Positions 15,975 to 26,147 of a stretch of 64,000 nucleotides of DNA are shown here, piece by piece. The stretch is from positions 1 through 64,000 of the forward strand of contig CASDWY010000015.1 of NCBI GenBank assembly GCA_949284985.1, in the 5' to 3' direction. A model generated the notes under the pieces. It worked only from the letters and a program-made list of their open reading frames with translations, was not told where the DNA came from and ran no database searches. Position 1 is the first letter of the stretch; each line of letters opens with the position of its first letter. Both the position numbers and the translations under genes were made by a program. The DNA comes from an uncultured bacterium (GTDB taxonomy: Bacteria; Cyanobacteriota; Vampirovibrionia; Gastranaerophilales; Gastranaerophilaceae).

Positions 15975-18264
15975 TATTTTCAACCTCTGCATCCCGAATA
16001 TACTTGCAATCTTTATTTGAGCAGGCAATTTTTGGCATCTTTTTTTGAATTTTTTTTACCAAAATAGCTCCACAAAGCGGACATTTTTCATCAATAGGTT
16101 CATTCCATAATATAGAAGTACATTTTGGATAATTACTGCACCCGTAAAACAATTTACCAAAACGCGATTTTCTAATAAGATATTCACCGTCACAATCTTT
16201 TTCTTGACACTTTATACCCGTAGTTTGGACAATTTTTTTACGATTCTTACATTTTTCATTAGTACACTGAAGATATTTTCCATACGGGCCACTTTTTATA
16301 AGCATATCGGCTCCGCATTTTTCGCATTTTTCATCGGCTTTTTCGTCCGCTACAGGTGTTTTCGACTCACCATCTAAAGACATCATCGTTTTACACTCCG
16401 GATAACCTTCACATCCTAGAAACTGTGTCCCCCAACGGCTTGTCCTAACAAGCATTTTTCTTCCGCAATTTGGACAAGTAACATCTGATTCTATCCGAAC
16501 AAATTCCATATTTTTTTTAGCTTCGTCCACCGTTGAAATAAATGGCGCATAAAAATCTTTTAAAACTTTTACCCAAGTTGCCTTATTATCAGCAATATCA
16601 TCCAATTTAGTCTCCATGCCTGCGGTAAACTTGTAATCCATAATATCTTTAAAATGTTGATTTAATTGAGCACATACTGTTTTGCCCAAAAGTGTAGGAG
16701 CTAAAGCCTTATCTAGTTTTTCAACATAATTTCTTGTCTGAATTTTAGTAATTATAGAGGCATAAGTAGACGGACGACCGATTCCATATTCTTCAAGAGC
16801 TTTAACAAGTGAAGCTTCGCTATATCTTGGCGGCGGTTGAGTAAAATGCTGTTTAGGATTAAGTTTTTTAAGTTGAACTTTATCACCTACTTTAAAATCA
16901 GGCATCTTGTTTGTGGAACAATCTTCGCTTTCAGAAATTTCATCCGGAGTTTCTTGATAAAGCTTTAAATATCCATCAAAGACAACTTTAGAAGTTCCAA
17001 CTCTAAATTGATAATCTTTGGCATTAATCTCTACTGTCTTATTTTTTATAGATGCCTTTTCCATTTGCGAAGACATAAATCTGTCCCAAATAAGCTTATA
17101 AAGTTTGAACTGCTCAGATGTAAGATATTTTTTAATGCTTTCAGGAGTTTTATCCACATATGACGGTCTAATAGCTTCGTGAGCATCTTGAACATTTTTC
17201 TTACCTGCTTTAACGTAATTATTAGGTGTTTTTGGGTAATACTTATCACCATAATTTTTTACAATAAAATCTTTTGCGGCAGCTTGTGCGTCATCTGAAA
17301 TACGCACTGAGTCAGTTCTCATATACGTAATCAAACCAACAGGTTCTCCCTCAATCTCCATTCCTTCATAGAGTTTTTGAGCAATTTGCATTGTCTTAGA
17401 AACTCCATAACCAAGTTTTGAAGATGCTTCTCTTTGTAACGTTGAAGTAATAAAAGGAGCAATAGGTTTACGAGTTGTATTCCTTTCCGTAATATTAGAT
17501 ACAACATACTCAACATCTTTTGCACTCAAATCTTTTAAAATTTTATCAGCTTCTTCTTTATTGGCTATTTCAATTTTTTTATCTTTATGTTTCACCAATT
17601 CTGCACTAAATGGAATTTTATCTTTTACGCAATCTGCCTCTATACTCCAATATTCAACAGGAACAAAATTATCTATCAATTCTTCTCGCTCAACTATCAT
17701 TTTAAGCGCCACACTTTGTACTCGACCGGCAGAAAGCTTATAATTTTTCATCTTTTCCCAAAGAACTGGGCTAATTTTAAATCCAACTAATTTGTCCAAA
17801 ATTTGTCTTGTTTGTTGTGCTTGCACAAGACTCATATCTATCTCATGCGGAGTATCTACAGCGTGCTGAACAGCTTTCGGAGTAATTTCATTAAAAACAA
17901 TTCTTTTAATTTTAGTGCTTGGTACTTTTAATATTTCTTTTACATGCCAAGCTATTGCCTCACCTTCACGATCAGGGTCAGATGCTAAATAAACCATATC
18001 TGCCGCTTTTGCCGCTTTGTTTAAATTGTCTACAATATTTTTCTTTTCAGGAATAACAACAAAAGTCGGTGCAAAATTATTTTCTACATCAAAACCCATA
18101 CCTTTTTTAGCAAGGTCACGAACATGCCCGTAACTTGCTTCTATCGTATATTTATCACCAAGTATTTTTTTAATTGTTTTAGACTTGGCTGGTGACTCTA
18201 CGATAACCAATATTTTATTTTTGGATGTTTTTGTGTTTTCTTTTTTTGACTTGGTTGCTACCAT
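15967..18264 (-). CDS. topA: DNA topoisomerase I (type IA)
   Basis: Relaxes negative supercoils by single-strand passage. The N-terminal Toprim domain starts VIVESPAKSKTIKKIL with the SDPDREGEAIAWH acidic motif; the active-site Tyr is in LITYMRTDSVRIS. The C-terminus has four Cys4 zinc ribbons (CPNCGRKM, CEKCGADM, CQEKDCDG, CPLCGAIL). Length 765. ATG 18264 lies 4 nt after the dprA stop; aroE overlaps its end. Confidence 0.98.
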   Translation of the reverse strand: MVATKSKKENTKTSKNKILVIVESPAKSKTIKKILGDKYTIEASYGHVRDLAKKGMGFDVENNFAPTFVVIPEKKNIVDNLNKAAKAADMVYLASDPDREGEAIAWHVKEILKVPSTKIKRIVFNEITPKAVQHAVDTPHEIDMSLVQAQQTRQILDKLVGFKISPVLWEKMKNYKLSAGRVQSVALKMIVEREELIDNFVPVEYWSIEADCVKDKIPFSAELVKHKDKKIEIANKEEADKILKDLSAKDVEYVVSNITERNTTRKPIAPFITSTLQREASSKLGYGVSKTMQIAQKLYEGMEIEGEPVGLITYMRTDSVRISDDAQAAAKDFIVKNYGDKYYPKTPNNYVKAGKKNVQDAHEAIRPSYVDKTPESIKKYLTSEQFKLYKLIWDRFMSSQMEKASIKNKTVEINAKDYQFRVGTSKVVFDGYLKLYQETPDEISESEDCSTNKMPDFKVGDKVQLKKLNPKQHFTQPPPRYSEASLVKALEEYGIGRPSTYASIITKIQTRNYVEKLDKALAPTLLGKTVCAQLNQHFKDIMDYKFTAGMETKLDDIADNKATWVKVLKDFYAPFISTVDEAKKNMEFVRIESDVTCPNCGRKMLVRTSRWGTQFLGCEGYPECKTMMSLDGESKTPVADEKADEKCEKCGADMLIKSGPYGKYLQCTNEKCKNRKKIVQTTGIKCQEKDCDGEYLIRKSRFGKLFYGCSNYPKCTSILWNEPIDEKCPLCGAILVKKIQKKMPKIACSNKDCKYIRDAEVENND

Positions 18265-18268
18265 ACTT

Positions 18269-19366
18269 TTATACTTTTACGTTTAATACGTATTTCTCTC
18301 CTTTAATTTGTTTAATTATGCCCTTAAGCTCCAACATTGTCAAGACAGACATTAAATCGTCTAAATTAATTTTAGTTGAACTTATAATATCATCAAAAGT
18401 TTTTGGTTCAATAGTCAACTCATTAACTACTCTTTTTTCCAATAAATCTAAGTCAAAATCAACAGTTTTTACTTGTTTTACACGATTAAATGTCCATCCT
18501 AAAGCGTTTGTAATATCTTCAGCTTTGGTAATTAAAGTTGCCCCCTCTTTTAGCAATTTATAAACTCCCTCTGTATTAGGATTGGTAATGGAGCCGGGAA
18601 TACACATCAATTCTCTATTTTGCTCAAGCGTTAAATTCGCAGTAATCATAGCGCCACTTTTTAAAGCAGCTTCTGCAATTAACGTTCCATAAGAAAGCCC
18701 GGAAACAATTCGATTACGAAGAGGGAAACGAAAGCTTAATGGTTCGAATGTCGGCCAATATTCACTGACAATAGCCCCATTGCCGTTTATAATCTCTTTA
18801 TACAATTGTTTATTAGATGCAGGATAACAATGATCAAAACCACTTGCTATAACACCAATTGTTTTTAAACCGGCTTCCAAGGCAGATTTATGTGCAACCG
18901 TATCAATTCCTGCGGCTAAACCGGAAACTATACACAAATCAGTTCCCTCAAACTCCAACAATACTTTATTTAAGACATCTTTTGCACCACTGCTTGCACG
19001 ACGTGAACCGACAACAGCAAGCGTTTTTTCCAAATTACAAACATCCAAACTACCCATAATAAACAATACTGACGGTGCATTATAAATTTCTTTTAACATT
19101 TTAGGATATTTTTCATCCTCTAATGTAATATATTTTATTCCTTTTTTTAAAATATATTCTATGCATTCATCAGGACAAACATTTTTTCTTTTTTCCAAAA
19201 AATATGATATTTGTTTTTTTGTTATACCTTCAACCTTAACCAACTCTGCACTTGAAACAGTCCAAGCATTTTCTATACAGCCAAAATGTTTATAAATCCG
19301 TTCCACAAAACAAGAACCGAGTTCTTCAATTGAGGCAAAAGCAAGCCAAAATTTATCTTTATCCAC
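18269..19366 (-). CDS. dprA: DNA-processing protein DprA
   Basis: Loads RecA onto incoming single-stranded DNA during natural transformation. The Rossmann-like core shows VVGSRRAS, SGLAAGIDTVAHKSAL, GVIASGFDHCYP, FRFPLRNRIVSGLS and AGAMITA-type motifs. A C-terminal winged helix (about 300-365) is present, as in longer DprA proteins. GTG 19366 is preceded by AAGGG 9 nt upstream and gives VDKDKFWLAF as the N-terminus. An in-frame GTG at 19384 would overlap gcvPB further. It sits between gcvPB and topA in a tight minus-strand operon. Confidence 0.95.
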   Translation of the reverse strand: MDKDKFWLAFASIEELGSCFVERIYKHFGCIENAWTVSSAELVKVEGITKKQISYFLEKRKNVCPDECIEYILKKGIKYITLEDEKYPKMLKEIYNAPSVLFIMGSLDVCNLEKTLAVVGSRRASSGAKDVLNKVLLEFEGTDLCIVSGLAAGIDTVAHKSALEAGLKTIGVIASGFDHCYPASNKQLYKEIINGNGAIVSEYWPTFEPLSFRFPLRNRIVSGLSYGTLIAEAALKSGAMITANLTLEQNRELMCIPGSITNPNTEGVYKLLKEGATLITKAEDITNALGWTFNRVKQVKTVDFDLDLLEKRVVNELTIEPKTFDDIISSTKINLDDLMSVLTMLELKGIIKQIKGEKYVLNVKV

Positions 19367-19368
19367 TA

Positions 19369-20799
19369 TTAAACACCCTTCCACTTCAAATCGGGTTTTC
19401 TAGCCGCTAATGTTTCATCAACACGTTTTACCGGTGTCTTTTGAGGATGATTTAATACACTGGCCGGATCTACTTTTATTTCCTCAGCTATTTTTCGCAT
19501 AACTTTAACAAATTCATCCAATCTTTCTTTACTTTCTGTTTCAGTCGGTTCAATCATCATTGCCTCATGGACAATAAGCGGAAAATAAACAGTAGGCGGA
19601 TGGAATTTGTCATCCATAAGTCTTTTGGCAATATGAAGCGTATCAACCCCCAGTTCTTTTTGCCAGTCTCCAGATAACACGAATTCGTGCATACAAGGTT
19701 CATCATACGGAAGATAATATATATCTTTTAATTTTTCTTTTAGATAATTTGCATTTAAGACAGCATCCTCACTAACATGCTTTAAATTTTTACCCATCAT
19801 CAAAATATAAGTATAAGCTCTAACTAATACACCAAAATTCCCGTAAAAAGCTTTAACCTTTCCTATAGAATGTTCTAAGTCGTATTTTCGATAATATTTT
19901 TCACCATCAAACTCAATAACAGGCACAGGCAAAAACTCTTTCAGCTTTTCAACAACACCAACAGGACCTGCACCCGGACCTCCACCGCCATGCGGAGTTG
20001 AAAATGTTTTATGAAGATTTAAATGAACAATATCAAATCCCATTTTAGCAGGATTAGTATATCCCAAAATTGCATTTGAATTTGCCCCGTCATAATACAA
20101 TAAAGCTCCTGCTTCATGCATAATTTTTGAAATTTCTAAAATATTTTCTTCAAACAATCCCAAAGTATTTGGATTTGTAAGCATTATTGCGGCAACATCG
20201 TTGTTTAAAACTGACTTTAAAGCCTCTAAATCAACTTGACCATTTGGCAAAGATTTTACCTCTACAATGTCAAACCCACACATTGCTGCACTAGCAGGAT
20301 TTGTACCATGCGCAGAATCCGGAATAATAACTTTTGTTCTAATCTCACCTTTTGTTTCAAAATATTTTTTAACAATCATCATTCCTGTAAGCTCGCCATG
20401 TGCACCAGCTGCAGGCTGTAAAGTAACAGCATCCATCCCGGTTATTTCTTTTAATGATTCTTGCAATTTATAAAGCAATTCCAACGATCCTTGCGAATCC
20501 TCATCACCTTGTAATGGATGAAGATTTGTAAAGCCCTCTAATAAACTTAATTCCTCATTGACCTTCGGATTATATTTCATCGTACATGAACCCAAAGGAT
20601 AAAAACCACTTTCAATACAAAAATTCTTATCAGAAAGCTCCTTATAATGTCTCATCGCCTCAAGCTCAGAAACCTCCGGCAACAATGCATCTTCAGCACG
20701 TAAAAAACTCTGATCTATAAAATTTACATTTATTTCTTCATCACACAAAGAAATACCTTCTAATCCCTCAACTGATTTTTCAAAAATTAATTTCGTCAT
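19369..20799 (-). CDS. gcvPB: Glycine dehydrogenase (decarboxylating) subunit 2
   Basis: PLP-dependent half of the two-subunit P-protein of the glycine cleavage system. The PLP Lys is in [30 protein letters not shown] near the N-terminus and [12 protein letters not shown] are family signatures. The length of 476 fits subunit 2. Subunit 1, GcvT and GcvH are not in the window. ATG 20799 has GGGAG 6 nt upstream. A TATAAT on the minus strand at 20822-20827 may be its -10 box. It is the first gene of the gcvPB-dprA-topA-aroE operon and divergent from ileS. Confidence 0.97.
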   Translation of the reverse strand: MTKLIFEKSVEGLEGISLCDEEINVNFIDQSFLRAEDALLPEVSELEAMRHYKELSDKNFCIESGFYPLGSCTMKYNPKVNEELSLLEGFTNLHPLQGDEDSQGSLELLYKLQESLKEITGMDAVTLQPAAGAHGELTGMMIVKKYFETKGEIRTKVIIPDSAHGTNPASAAMCGFDIVEVKSLPNGQVDLEALKSVLNNDVAAIMLTNPNTLGLFEENILEISKIMHEAGALLYYDGANSNAILGYTNPAKMGFDIVHLNLHKTFSTPHGGGGPGAGPVGVVEKLKEFLPVPVIEFDGEKYYRKYDLEHSIGKVKAFYGNFGVLVRAYTYILMMGKNLKHVSEDAVLNANYLKEKLKDIYYLPYDEPCMHEFVLSGDWQKELGVDTLHIAKRLMDDKFHPPTVYFPLIVHEAMMIEPTETESKERLDEFVKVMRKIAEEIKVDPASVLNHPQKTPVKRVDETLAARKPDLKWKGV

Positions 20800-20889
20800 A
20801 AATTTCTCCCGATTTGTTTTAATTATACACCAAGACTTATTTTTGTAATAGAATGTAAATATAGAATTAAGTTAGATAGGGTGAAAAAA

Positions 20890-23718
20890 ATGACAGAAAC
20901 AAAAATGGAATATAAAAATACACTTAATCTGCCGCAAACTACACTTGAAATGCGTGCAAATGCTGCGATTAAAGAAGTTGAAACTCAAAAATTTTGGGAA
21001 GAAAAAAATATTTACCAAAAATCAATAAACCAAAGAAACAAAAATAATAAATTTATACTTCACGATGGACCTCCATATTTGAGCTCTGACAAAATCCATA
21101 TAGGAACAGCCCTTAACAAAATTTTAAAAGATATTTTAATTAAATATAAGACTCAATCCGGATTTTATGCACCATATGTACCAGGATATGATGCACATGG
21201 ACTTCCAATAGAAAACGCCGTTGTAAAAAATATTAAAGGTGGGAAAGAAGCACTCACTTCCCTAGAATTACGTCAAAAATGTCGTGAATTTGCAGCTAAA
21301 AATCTTAAAGGTCAAGAAGCAAACTTTAAACGCCTAGGGGTCTTGGGTAACTGGGAAAACCCATATCTAACAATAAAACCTGAGTTTGAAGCAGAACAAA
21401 TCCGTGTTTTTGGAGAAATGTACCAAAAAGGATATATTGAAAAAGGTTTAAAGCCAGTTTATTGGTGTGCATCTTGTGAAACAGCCCTAGCTGAAGCAGA
21501 AGTTGAGTACCAAGATCATACTTCAACAAGTATTTACGTAAGGTTTAAATTTGATGAAGAAGACGCTTTGAAAATCTCAAATCTTGCCGGTATAGATGCC
21601 CAAAAAGAAATATACGCAATTATCTGGACAACTACTCCTTGGACTATCCCATCAAATATGGCAATATGCTTAAACCCACGTCTCGACTATACCTTGATAA
21701 AAAAGGATAAAGCTTTTTATCTCGTTGCAAAACAACTTGTTGGACAATTTATAAACGGTGTGGATTGGGCAGAAAACGAAATTGAACTTGTCGGAAAACC
21801 TATAAAAGGTCAAGATTTAGAGCTTTTTAAAACTACTCACCCTTTATACAACCGTAAATCACCAATCATATTGGGAGATCACGTTACACTTGAAGCAGGT
21901 ACAGGCTGTGTACATACTGCACCGGGACATGGGCTTGAAGACTGGGAAGTTGGACTAAAATACGGAATAGAAGTGTTTTCTCCTATTAACGAAAAAGGTG
22001 TTTGGACTAATCAAGTACCAGAACTTGAAGGCGTTCCTTATTACAAAGGAAACAATATTGTAATAGAAATGCTTGAAAAAAATCATGCATTGATTTCTAA
22101 AACCGATATAACACACTCCTATCCGCATTGTTGGAGATGTAAGAACCCTGTTATTTATAGAGCAACACCTCAATGGTTTGTCAAAGTTAACAAATTTAAA
22201 GAAAAAGCACTTGAAGAAATAAGAAAAGTCAAATGGATTCCTTCATCAGGGGAACAAAGAATTTCAAACATGGTTGATGGACGTTCTGACTGGTGTATTT
22301 CTCGTCAAAGAGCTTGGGGCGTACCTATCCCGGTATTTTATTGCAAAGATTGTGGAGAAATAATTGTAACACCTGAAACAATAGAAAATGTTGCTTCTAT
22401 TTTTGAAAAAGAAAGCTCAGATGCTTGGGTTAAATATGAAGCAAAAGATTTATTACCTAACAATTTTGTATGCCCAAAATGTGGGAAAAATCATTTTTCC
22501 AAAGAAACAGATATTATGGATGTATGGTTCGACAGCGGAATTACTTGGCGTGCAGTAGTTGAAAATCGTTCAGATGAACTTGGAGAAACCCCGGTTGAAA
22601 TGTATCTTGAAGGTTCAGACCAACATAGAGGATGGTTCCAATCTTCATTGCTTACTTGTGTTGCAACAAAAGGTATTGCACCTTATAAATCGGTCCTAAC
22701 CCATGGGTTTGTAATGGATGGTGAAGGCCGAAAAATGTCAAAATCCCTAGGCAATACCGTTGCTCCTCAAGAAATTATTAAAGTATATGGAACTGACGTA
22801 TTAAGACTTTGGGCTGCCTCTGTTGACTACAGAAATGATAGCAAAATCGGTGACACAATAATTAAACAACTTGTTGAAATATTTAAAAAAACAAGAAACA
22901 CTGCAAGATTCTTACTTGGAAATATTTATGATTTTGACCCATCAAAAGATATGGTTGCATATGAAGATCTGAATAATTTAGATAAATTTGCATTACATAA
23001 GCTAAATATTTTAATTAAAAATGTCACTGAAGCCTTTGAAGCATATGAATTCTATAAATACTTCCAACAACTTCAAAATTTTGCGGCAAACGACTTAAGT
23101 TCATTCTACCTTGATATTGTAAAAGACAGATTGTACACCCAAGGTAAAAAATCAAAATCCAGAAGATCATGTCAAACGGTTCTTTATACAATTCTACAAA
23201 CTCTTGTAAGACTTTTGGTTCCTGTAATGCCTCATCAAGCAGAAGATATATGGCAAAACACCCCAGAATGTCAACGCAATGGACTAGAAAGTATTCTTTT
23301 ATCTGACTGGCCACGCTATGATGAAAAACTTAACAATGATAAATTAGAAGAAGATTTCTCAAAAATCTTGAAATTAAGAGAAATTGTAACAAAAGCAATT
23401 GAACCGCTTAGAGCAGATAAAAAAGTTGGTAGTTCGCTTGAAGTTGCAGTTTATATCAAAACTCAAAACGAAACAGACAAAAACGTTCTTAAAGCAAATG
23501 AATCAGAACTTGGTAATATTTTCATCACCTCCCAAGCATTTTTAACTGATTCCGCCCCATCTAATGTTCTAAATTCATTAGAAGAAGAAGGCTATACAAT
23601 ATACGTAACAAAAGCACAAGGACAAAAATGCGAAAGATGCTGGAAATATAGACCCCTTGGAAGCAGCTCTACGCATCCGACAATCTGCGACGAATGCCTC
23701 GCTGCAATTTCAGAATAA
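20890..23718 (+). CDS. ileS: Isoleucyl-tRNA synthetase
   Basis: Charges tRNA-Ile. HIGH-class motif KIHIGTALN in the N-terminal core, an editing domain (about 190-390, TTTPWTIPSN and GHGLEDWEVG), WFQSSL and GRKMSKSLGN (KMSKS). The C-terminal zinc finger is CERCWKYRP with CDEC. ATG 20890 is chosen because AGGGTG at 20876-20882 is a good ribosome binding site 8 nt before it; an in-frame GTG lies within that site. No T-box leader is present in the 80-bp gap to gcvPB. Confidence 0.98.
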   Translation: MTETKMEYKNTLNLPQTTLEMRANAAIKEVETQKFWEEKNIYQKSINQRNKNNKFILHDGPPYLSSDKIHIGTALNKILKDILIKYKTQSGFYAPYVPGYDAHGLPIENAVVKNIKGGKEALTSLELRQKCREFAAKNLKGQEANFKRLGVLGNWENPYLTIKPEFEAEQIRVFGEMYQKGYIEKGLKPVYWCASCETALAEAEVEYQDHTSTSIYVRFKFDEEDALKISNLAGIDAQKEIYAIIWTTTPWTIPSNMAICLNPRLDYTLIKKDKAFYLVAKQLVGQFINGVDWAENEIELVGKPIKGQDLELFKTTHPLYNRKSPIILGDHVTLEAGTGCVHTAPGHGLEDWEVGLKYGIEVFSPINEKGVWTNQVPELEGVPYYKGNNIVIEMLEKNHALISKTDITHSYPHCWRCKNPVIYRATPQWFVKVNKFKEKALEEIRKVKWIPSSGEQRISNMVDGRSDWCISRQRAWGVPIPVFYCKDCGEIIVTPETIENVASIFEKESSDAWVKYEAKDLLPNNFVCPKCGKNHFSKETDIMDVWFDSGITWRAVVENRSDELGETPVEMYLEGSDQHRGWFQSSLLTCVATKGIAPYKSVLTHGFVMDGEGRKMSKSLGNTVAPQEIIKVYGTDVLRLWAASVDYRNDSKIGDTIIKQLVEIFKKTRNTARFLLGNIYDFDPSKDMVAYEDLNNLDKFALHKLNILIKNVTEAFEAYEFYKYFQQLQNFAANDLSSFYLDIVKDRLYTQGKKSKSRRSCQTVLYTILQTLVRLLVPVMPHQAEDIWQNTPECQRNGLESILLSDWPRYDEKLNNDKLEEDFSKILKLREIVTKAIEPLRADKKVGSSLEVAVYIKTQNETDKNVLKANESELGNIFITSQAFLTDSAPSNVLNSLEEEGYTIYVTKAQGQKCERCWKYRPLGSSSTHPTICDECLAAISE

Positions 23719-23738
23719 AATTAATATTATTAATATAC

Positions 23739-23770
23739 AAAAAGGCGTAATCATTTGTTTACGTCTTTTT
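23739..23770 (+). terminator. ileS terminator
   Basis: AAAAAGGCGTAA pairs with TTACGTCTTTTT (one G-T pair) and ends in T5, 20 bp after ileS; converging with rsmD. Confidence 0.8.
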
Positions 23771-23794
23771 ATATTTTTATATATGTTTAGAATT

Positions 23795-24328
23795 TTAAAT
23801 GGTTGTAAATGTTATAACTTTGTCTGCATAATTTTTTTGTTTAATAATTTTCATACCACTAAAATCAATATCCTCCTTTAACAGATGTTCAAAAACAATT
23901 ATCCCACTTTTGTTTAAAATATTTTTTGTCAGAAATTGCTTAACTATCGGGTTATATAATCCCAAATTATAAGGCGGATCAACATAAATAACATCAAATT
24001 TTTCATCTATGCTCGCAATTTTTTTTATACTGTCGCCTAAAATAACATTAGGATGAAGCCCCAAAAGCTTGTAATTTGCTTTTATATTATAAAAGGTTTT
24101 TTTGTCTTTCTCAATTGCCCAAATTTGTCCAAAACCACGTGAAGCAGCCTCTATCCCCATAATTCCAGAACCAGCAAACATATCTAAAAATGACTTACCC
24201 TCAAAATCAAGATATTGTTTAAGAATATCAAATATGGCAGCTCTGGTTTTTGATAAAGTCGGACGAACATTATCCCCTTTGGGCGAAATAAGTTTTCGTG
24301 AATTAAATTTACCACCTGTTATATGCAT
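23795..24328 (-). CDS. rsmD: 16S rRNA (guanine966-N2)-methyltransferase
   Basis: Methylates G966 of 16S rRNA. Family features in order: ITGGKFNSRKL, VRPTLSKTRAAIFDIL, the SAM site DMFAGSGIMGIEAASRG, and DPPYNLGLY (N2-G catalytic motif). Length 177 is slightly short at the C-terminus but complete. ATG 24328 fits the family start. Confidence 0.95.
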   Translation of the reverse strand: MHITGGKFNSRKLISPKGDNVRPTLSKTRAAIFDILKQYLDFEGKSFLDMFAGSGIMGIEAASRGFGQIWAIEKDKKTFYNIKANYKLLGLHPNVILGDSIKKIASIDEKFDVIYVDPPYNLGLYNPIVKQFLTKNILNKSGIIVFEHLLKEDIDFSGMKIIKQKNYADKVITFTTI

Positions 24329-24391
24329 ACATAAAGTTTATAACAAATTTTCAGTTAAATATATATTGATTTAACTTTTGCAACAAAATAT

Positions 24392-24419
24392 TTGAAATAT
24401 AACTTGTTTACGCTAAAAT
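24392..24419 (+). promoter_or_regulatory. Promoter of L25 gene
   Basis: TTGAAA (24392-24397), 16-nt spacer, TAAAAT (24414-24419); followed by an AAAGGAGA ribosome binding site before ATG 24455. Confidence 0.6.
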
Positions 24420-24454
24420 AAAGTAACATTAAAACTAATCAAAGGAGAAATAAA

Positions 24455-24736
24455 ATGACAGACGTTATAAAATTAAACGCTGAAAAAAGAAGCGAAGACA
24501 AAAATCCAAGACAATTAAGATCTGAAGGTATTTTGCCTGCAACTTTATACGGCAAAGGAATGGATAGTATCTCTATTCAACTAAATTCAAAAGATTTTAC
24601 ACAAGCATACAAAAAAAATGCTGAAGCAACTTTTGAACTAACAATTGATAAAAAGTCATACAAAACTGTTGCTCAAGCAGTTCAAAAAAATTACGCTACT
24701 AATGAAACTCAAAGCGTTGAATTTAAAGTTATATAA
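24455..24736 (+). CDS. rplY: 50S ribosomal protein L25 (short form)
   Basis: A 93-residue 5S rRNA-binding domain: KRSEDKNPRQLRSEGILPAT with LYGKGMDSISI is the L25/Ctc N-terminal signature. The C-terminal TL5/CTC beta domain is missing, as in the short E. coli-type protein. It has its own promoter, a strong ribosome binding site and a strong terminator, so it is a single-gene unit. Confidence 0.92.
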   Translation: MTDVIKLNAEKRSEDKNPRQLRSEGILPATLYGKGMDSISIQLNSKDFTQAYKKNAEATFELTIDKKSYKTVAQAVQKNYATNETQSVEFKVI

Positions 24737-24753
24737 TAAAAAACAAATAAAAG

Positions 24754-24780
24754 AAACGCCCTAAATTTAGGGCGTTTTTT
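24754..24780 (+). terminator. L25 gene terminator
   Basis: AACGCCCTAAA/TTTAGGGCGTT perfect hairpin followed by T6. Confidence 0.95.
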
Positions 24781-24799
24781 ATACTTTTTTTATATAAAA

Positions 24800-24820
24800 A
24801 GAGAGGGTATAACCCTCTCT
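24800..24820 (-). terminator. Terminator of membrane-protein pair
   Basis: AGAGAGGGT/ACCCTCTCT hairpin with T5 on the minus strand, 20 bp after the stop at 24841. Confidence 0.85.
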
Positions 24821-24840
24821 CTTATATGTGATTAATATTA

Positions 24841-25296
24841 TTAAGATTTATAAGTTGAATAAGCTTCCATCGCCATATCACCGGCACTATACAATTGAGC
24901 TGCTGTTATACCTAGTGCACCCAAACCAATTGCACCGCCAATTGTCTTTCTACCAACAGCCGATTCCATCGCTCTTGAAATCCAAGAAGTAGCTTTTGAG
25001 CCACGGAAAAATTTTGACATTTTTGCCGCAAAATCTGCAAGAATCGAAACATTTTTAGCTTTCAAACTAACTACTTTTTTAATATACTTTTGACCGGTTG
25101 TTGCAGCATTCCGCATAGTTCTTAATTTGCTTGCAACAACTGCGGCACCACTGACTCCACCTGCTGCCACAACTCCACTAATCGCAGCATCAGGATTATT
25201 TACATCAGTAGGATCTGCTATTGTTTTATGTATCCCATATTTAACTTTACTTGTTAAATCAGATTGAAACGAAGGAGAAATAGAAGGTACTTGCAT
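24841..25296 (-). CDS. Lineage-specific protein with SFQS N-terminal motif
   Basis: A 151-residue protein I do not recognise. It has an N-terminal PSFQS word (residues 8-12), two Gly/Ala-rich hydrophobic stretches (about 40-58 and 118-140) that may cross or associate with the membrane, and a basic middle. Its ATG overlaps the stop of the upstream gene (TAATG), so the two are made together. It ends at a strong terminator. Confidence 0.75.
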   Translation of the reverse strand: MQVPSISPSFQSDLTSKVKYGIHKTIADPTDVNNPDAAISGVVAAGGVSGAAVVASKLRTMRNAATTGQKYIKKVVSLKAKNVSILADFAAKMSKFFRGSKATSWISRAMESAVGRKTIGGAIGLGALGITAAQLYSAGDMAMEAYSTYKS

Positions 25297-25934
25297 TATG
25301 CTTCTCCTTTCATATTATCTGTAGCATTTCCTGCCGTAACAGCAGCCGGAATTGCCACTGCGGTTGCCCCAGTGTTTTTCAACGCTGTTTTAACCCACTG
25401 TTTATTTATATTATGCTTCTCTGTAAAACTCTTTATATAATTTACACATTTTTTAAATGCTGGAGCTACTTGTTCCTTTATACCACCAAGCTTTGTTTCT
25501 ACAAAACTTACTACTTTTCCGAGTTTACTTTCGGGCTTAATTCCTGCATGTATATCTTTTACTTTTTTACCAAACATTTTTGCTGTTGCTAATAAAGCCG
25601 CCCCGCCTTTTTTAACCAACTTATTACCAAAAACAGTGCTAATAATGCTTTTTAAAGTTTGATAACCTTTAGGTGCAACTGTCTTAAATGTACAAAAACT
25701 TAATGCTCCAGCCATGACACTTACACCAAGTGTGCCAAGAGCAGAAAGCATTTTGCTGTCTTTGTTTTTTGCAATTTTTTCCCACTCATTACGCTCTTTT
25801 TCTATTTTATTTAACTCTACATCAAACTCATCATCATTAACTGACCAAGGCTTAACACCTTCTCCTCCTGATGTGAAAGATGGCTTTGATTGTAATGGTC
25901 TTATTGGTTGACAATTGATACTCTGAACATTCAT
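25296..25934 (-). CDS. Lineage-specific protein with SFTSG N-terminal motif
   Basis: A 212-residue protein of unknown function. N-terminus MNVQSINCQPIRPLQS then KPSFTSGG (residues 18-25), an acidic coiled-coil-like stretch (about 35-58), a hydrophobic segment SALGTLGVSVMAGALSF (about 63-80), a Lys-rich helical body, and an Ala-rich tail (TGATAVAIPAAVTAGNA). The N-terminal motif resembles those of the ADP-ribosyltransferase and the TPR/zincin protein. It is co-translated with the next gene. Confidence 0.75.
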   Translation of the reverse strand: MNVQSINCQPIRPLQSKPSFTSGGEGVKPWSVNDDEFDVELNKIEKERNEWEKIAKNKDSKMLSALGTLGVSVMAGALSFCTFKTVAPKGYQTLKSIISTVFGNKLVKKGGAALLATAKMFGKKVKDIHAGIKPESKLGKVVSFVETKLGGIKEQVAPAFKKCVNYIKSFTEKHNINKQWVKTALKNTGATAVAIPAAVTAGNATDNMKGEA

Positions 25935-26147
25935 CTTTAGAACTGCTCCTTTAAATAATCATTCGCTCATATATATGCTTGTAAATCATGTTTTTTGCCA
26001 CTTTTCAAATATTATTTAATAAAAATTTACAATACTTGAGATATTTATTATTTTACTTCAAAGCCGTAAAAAAATCTCCATTTGTTTACAAATATAGCAA
26101 TTTTTTACTGTTATAATTTTTTTTAAAGAAAGAAAAGTTGGGTTCAA

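Noticed and set aside
15975-16028. Longer N-terminus for aroE
   Set aside because: The extension lies within topA coding sequence and is not part of the shikimate dehydrogenase fold; ATG 15974 fits the family start.
20800-20889. T-box riboswitch before ileS
   Set aside because: The gap is only about 80 bp, with no T-box sequence or antiterminator.
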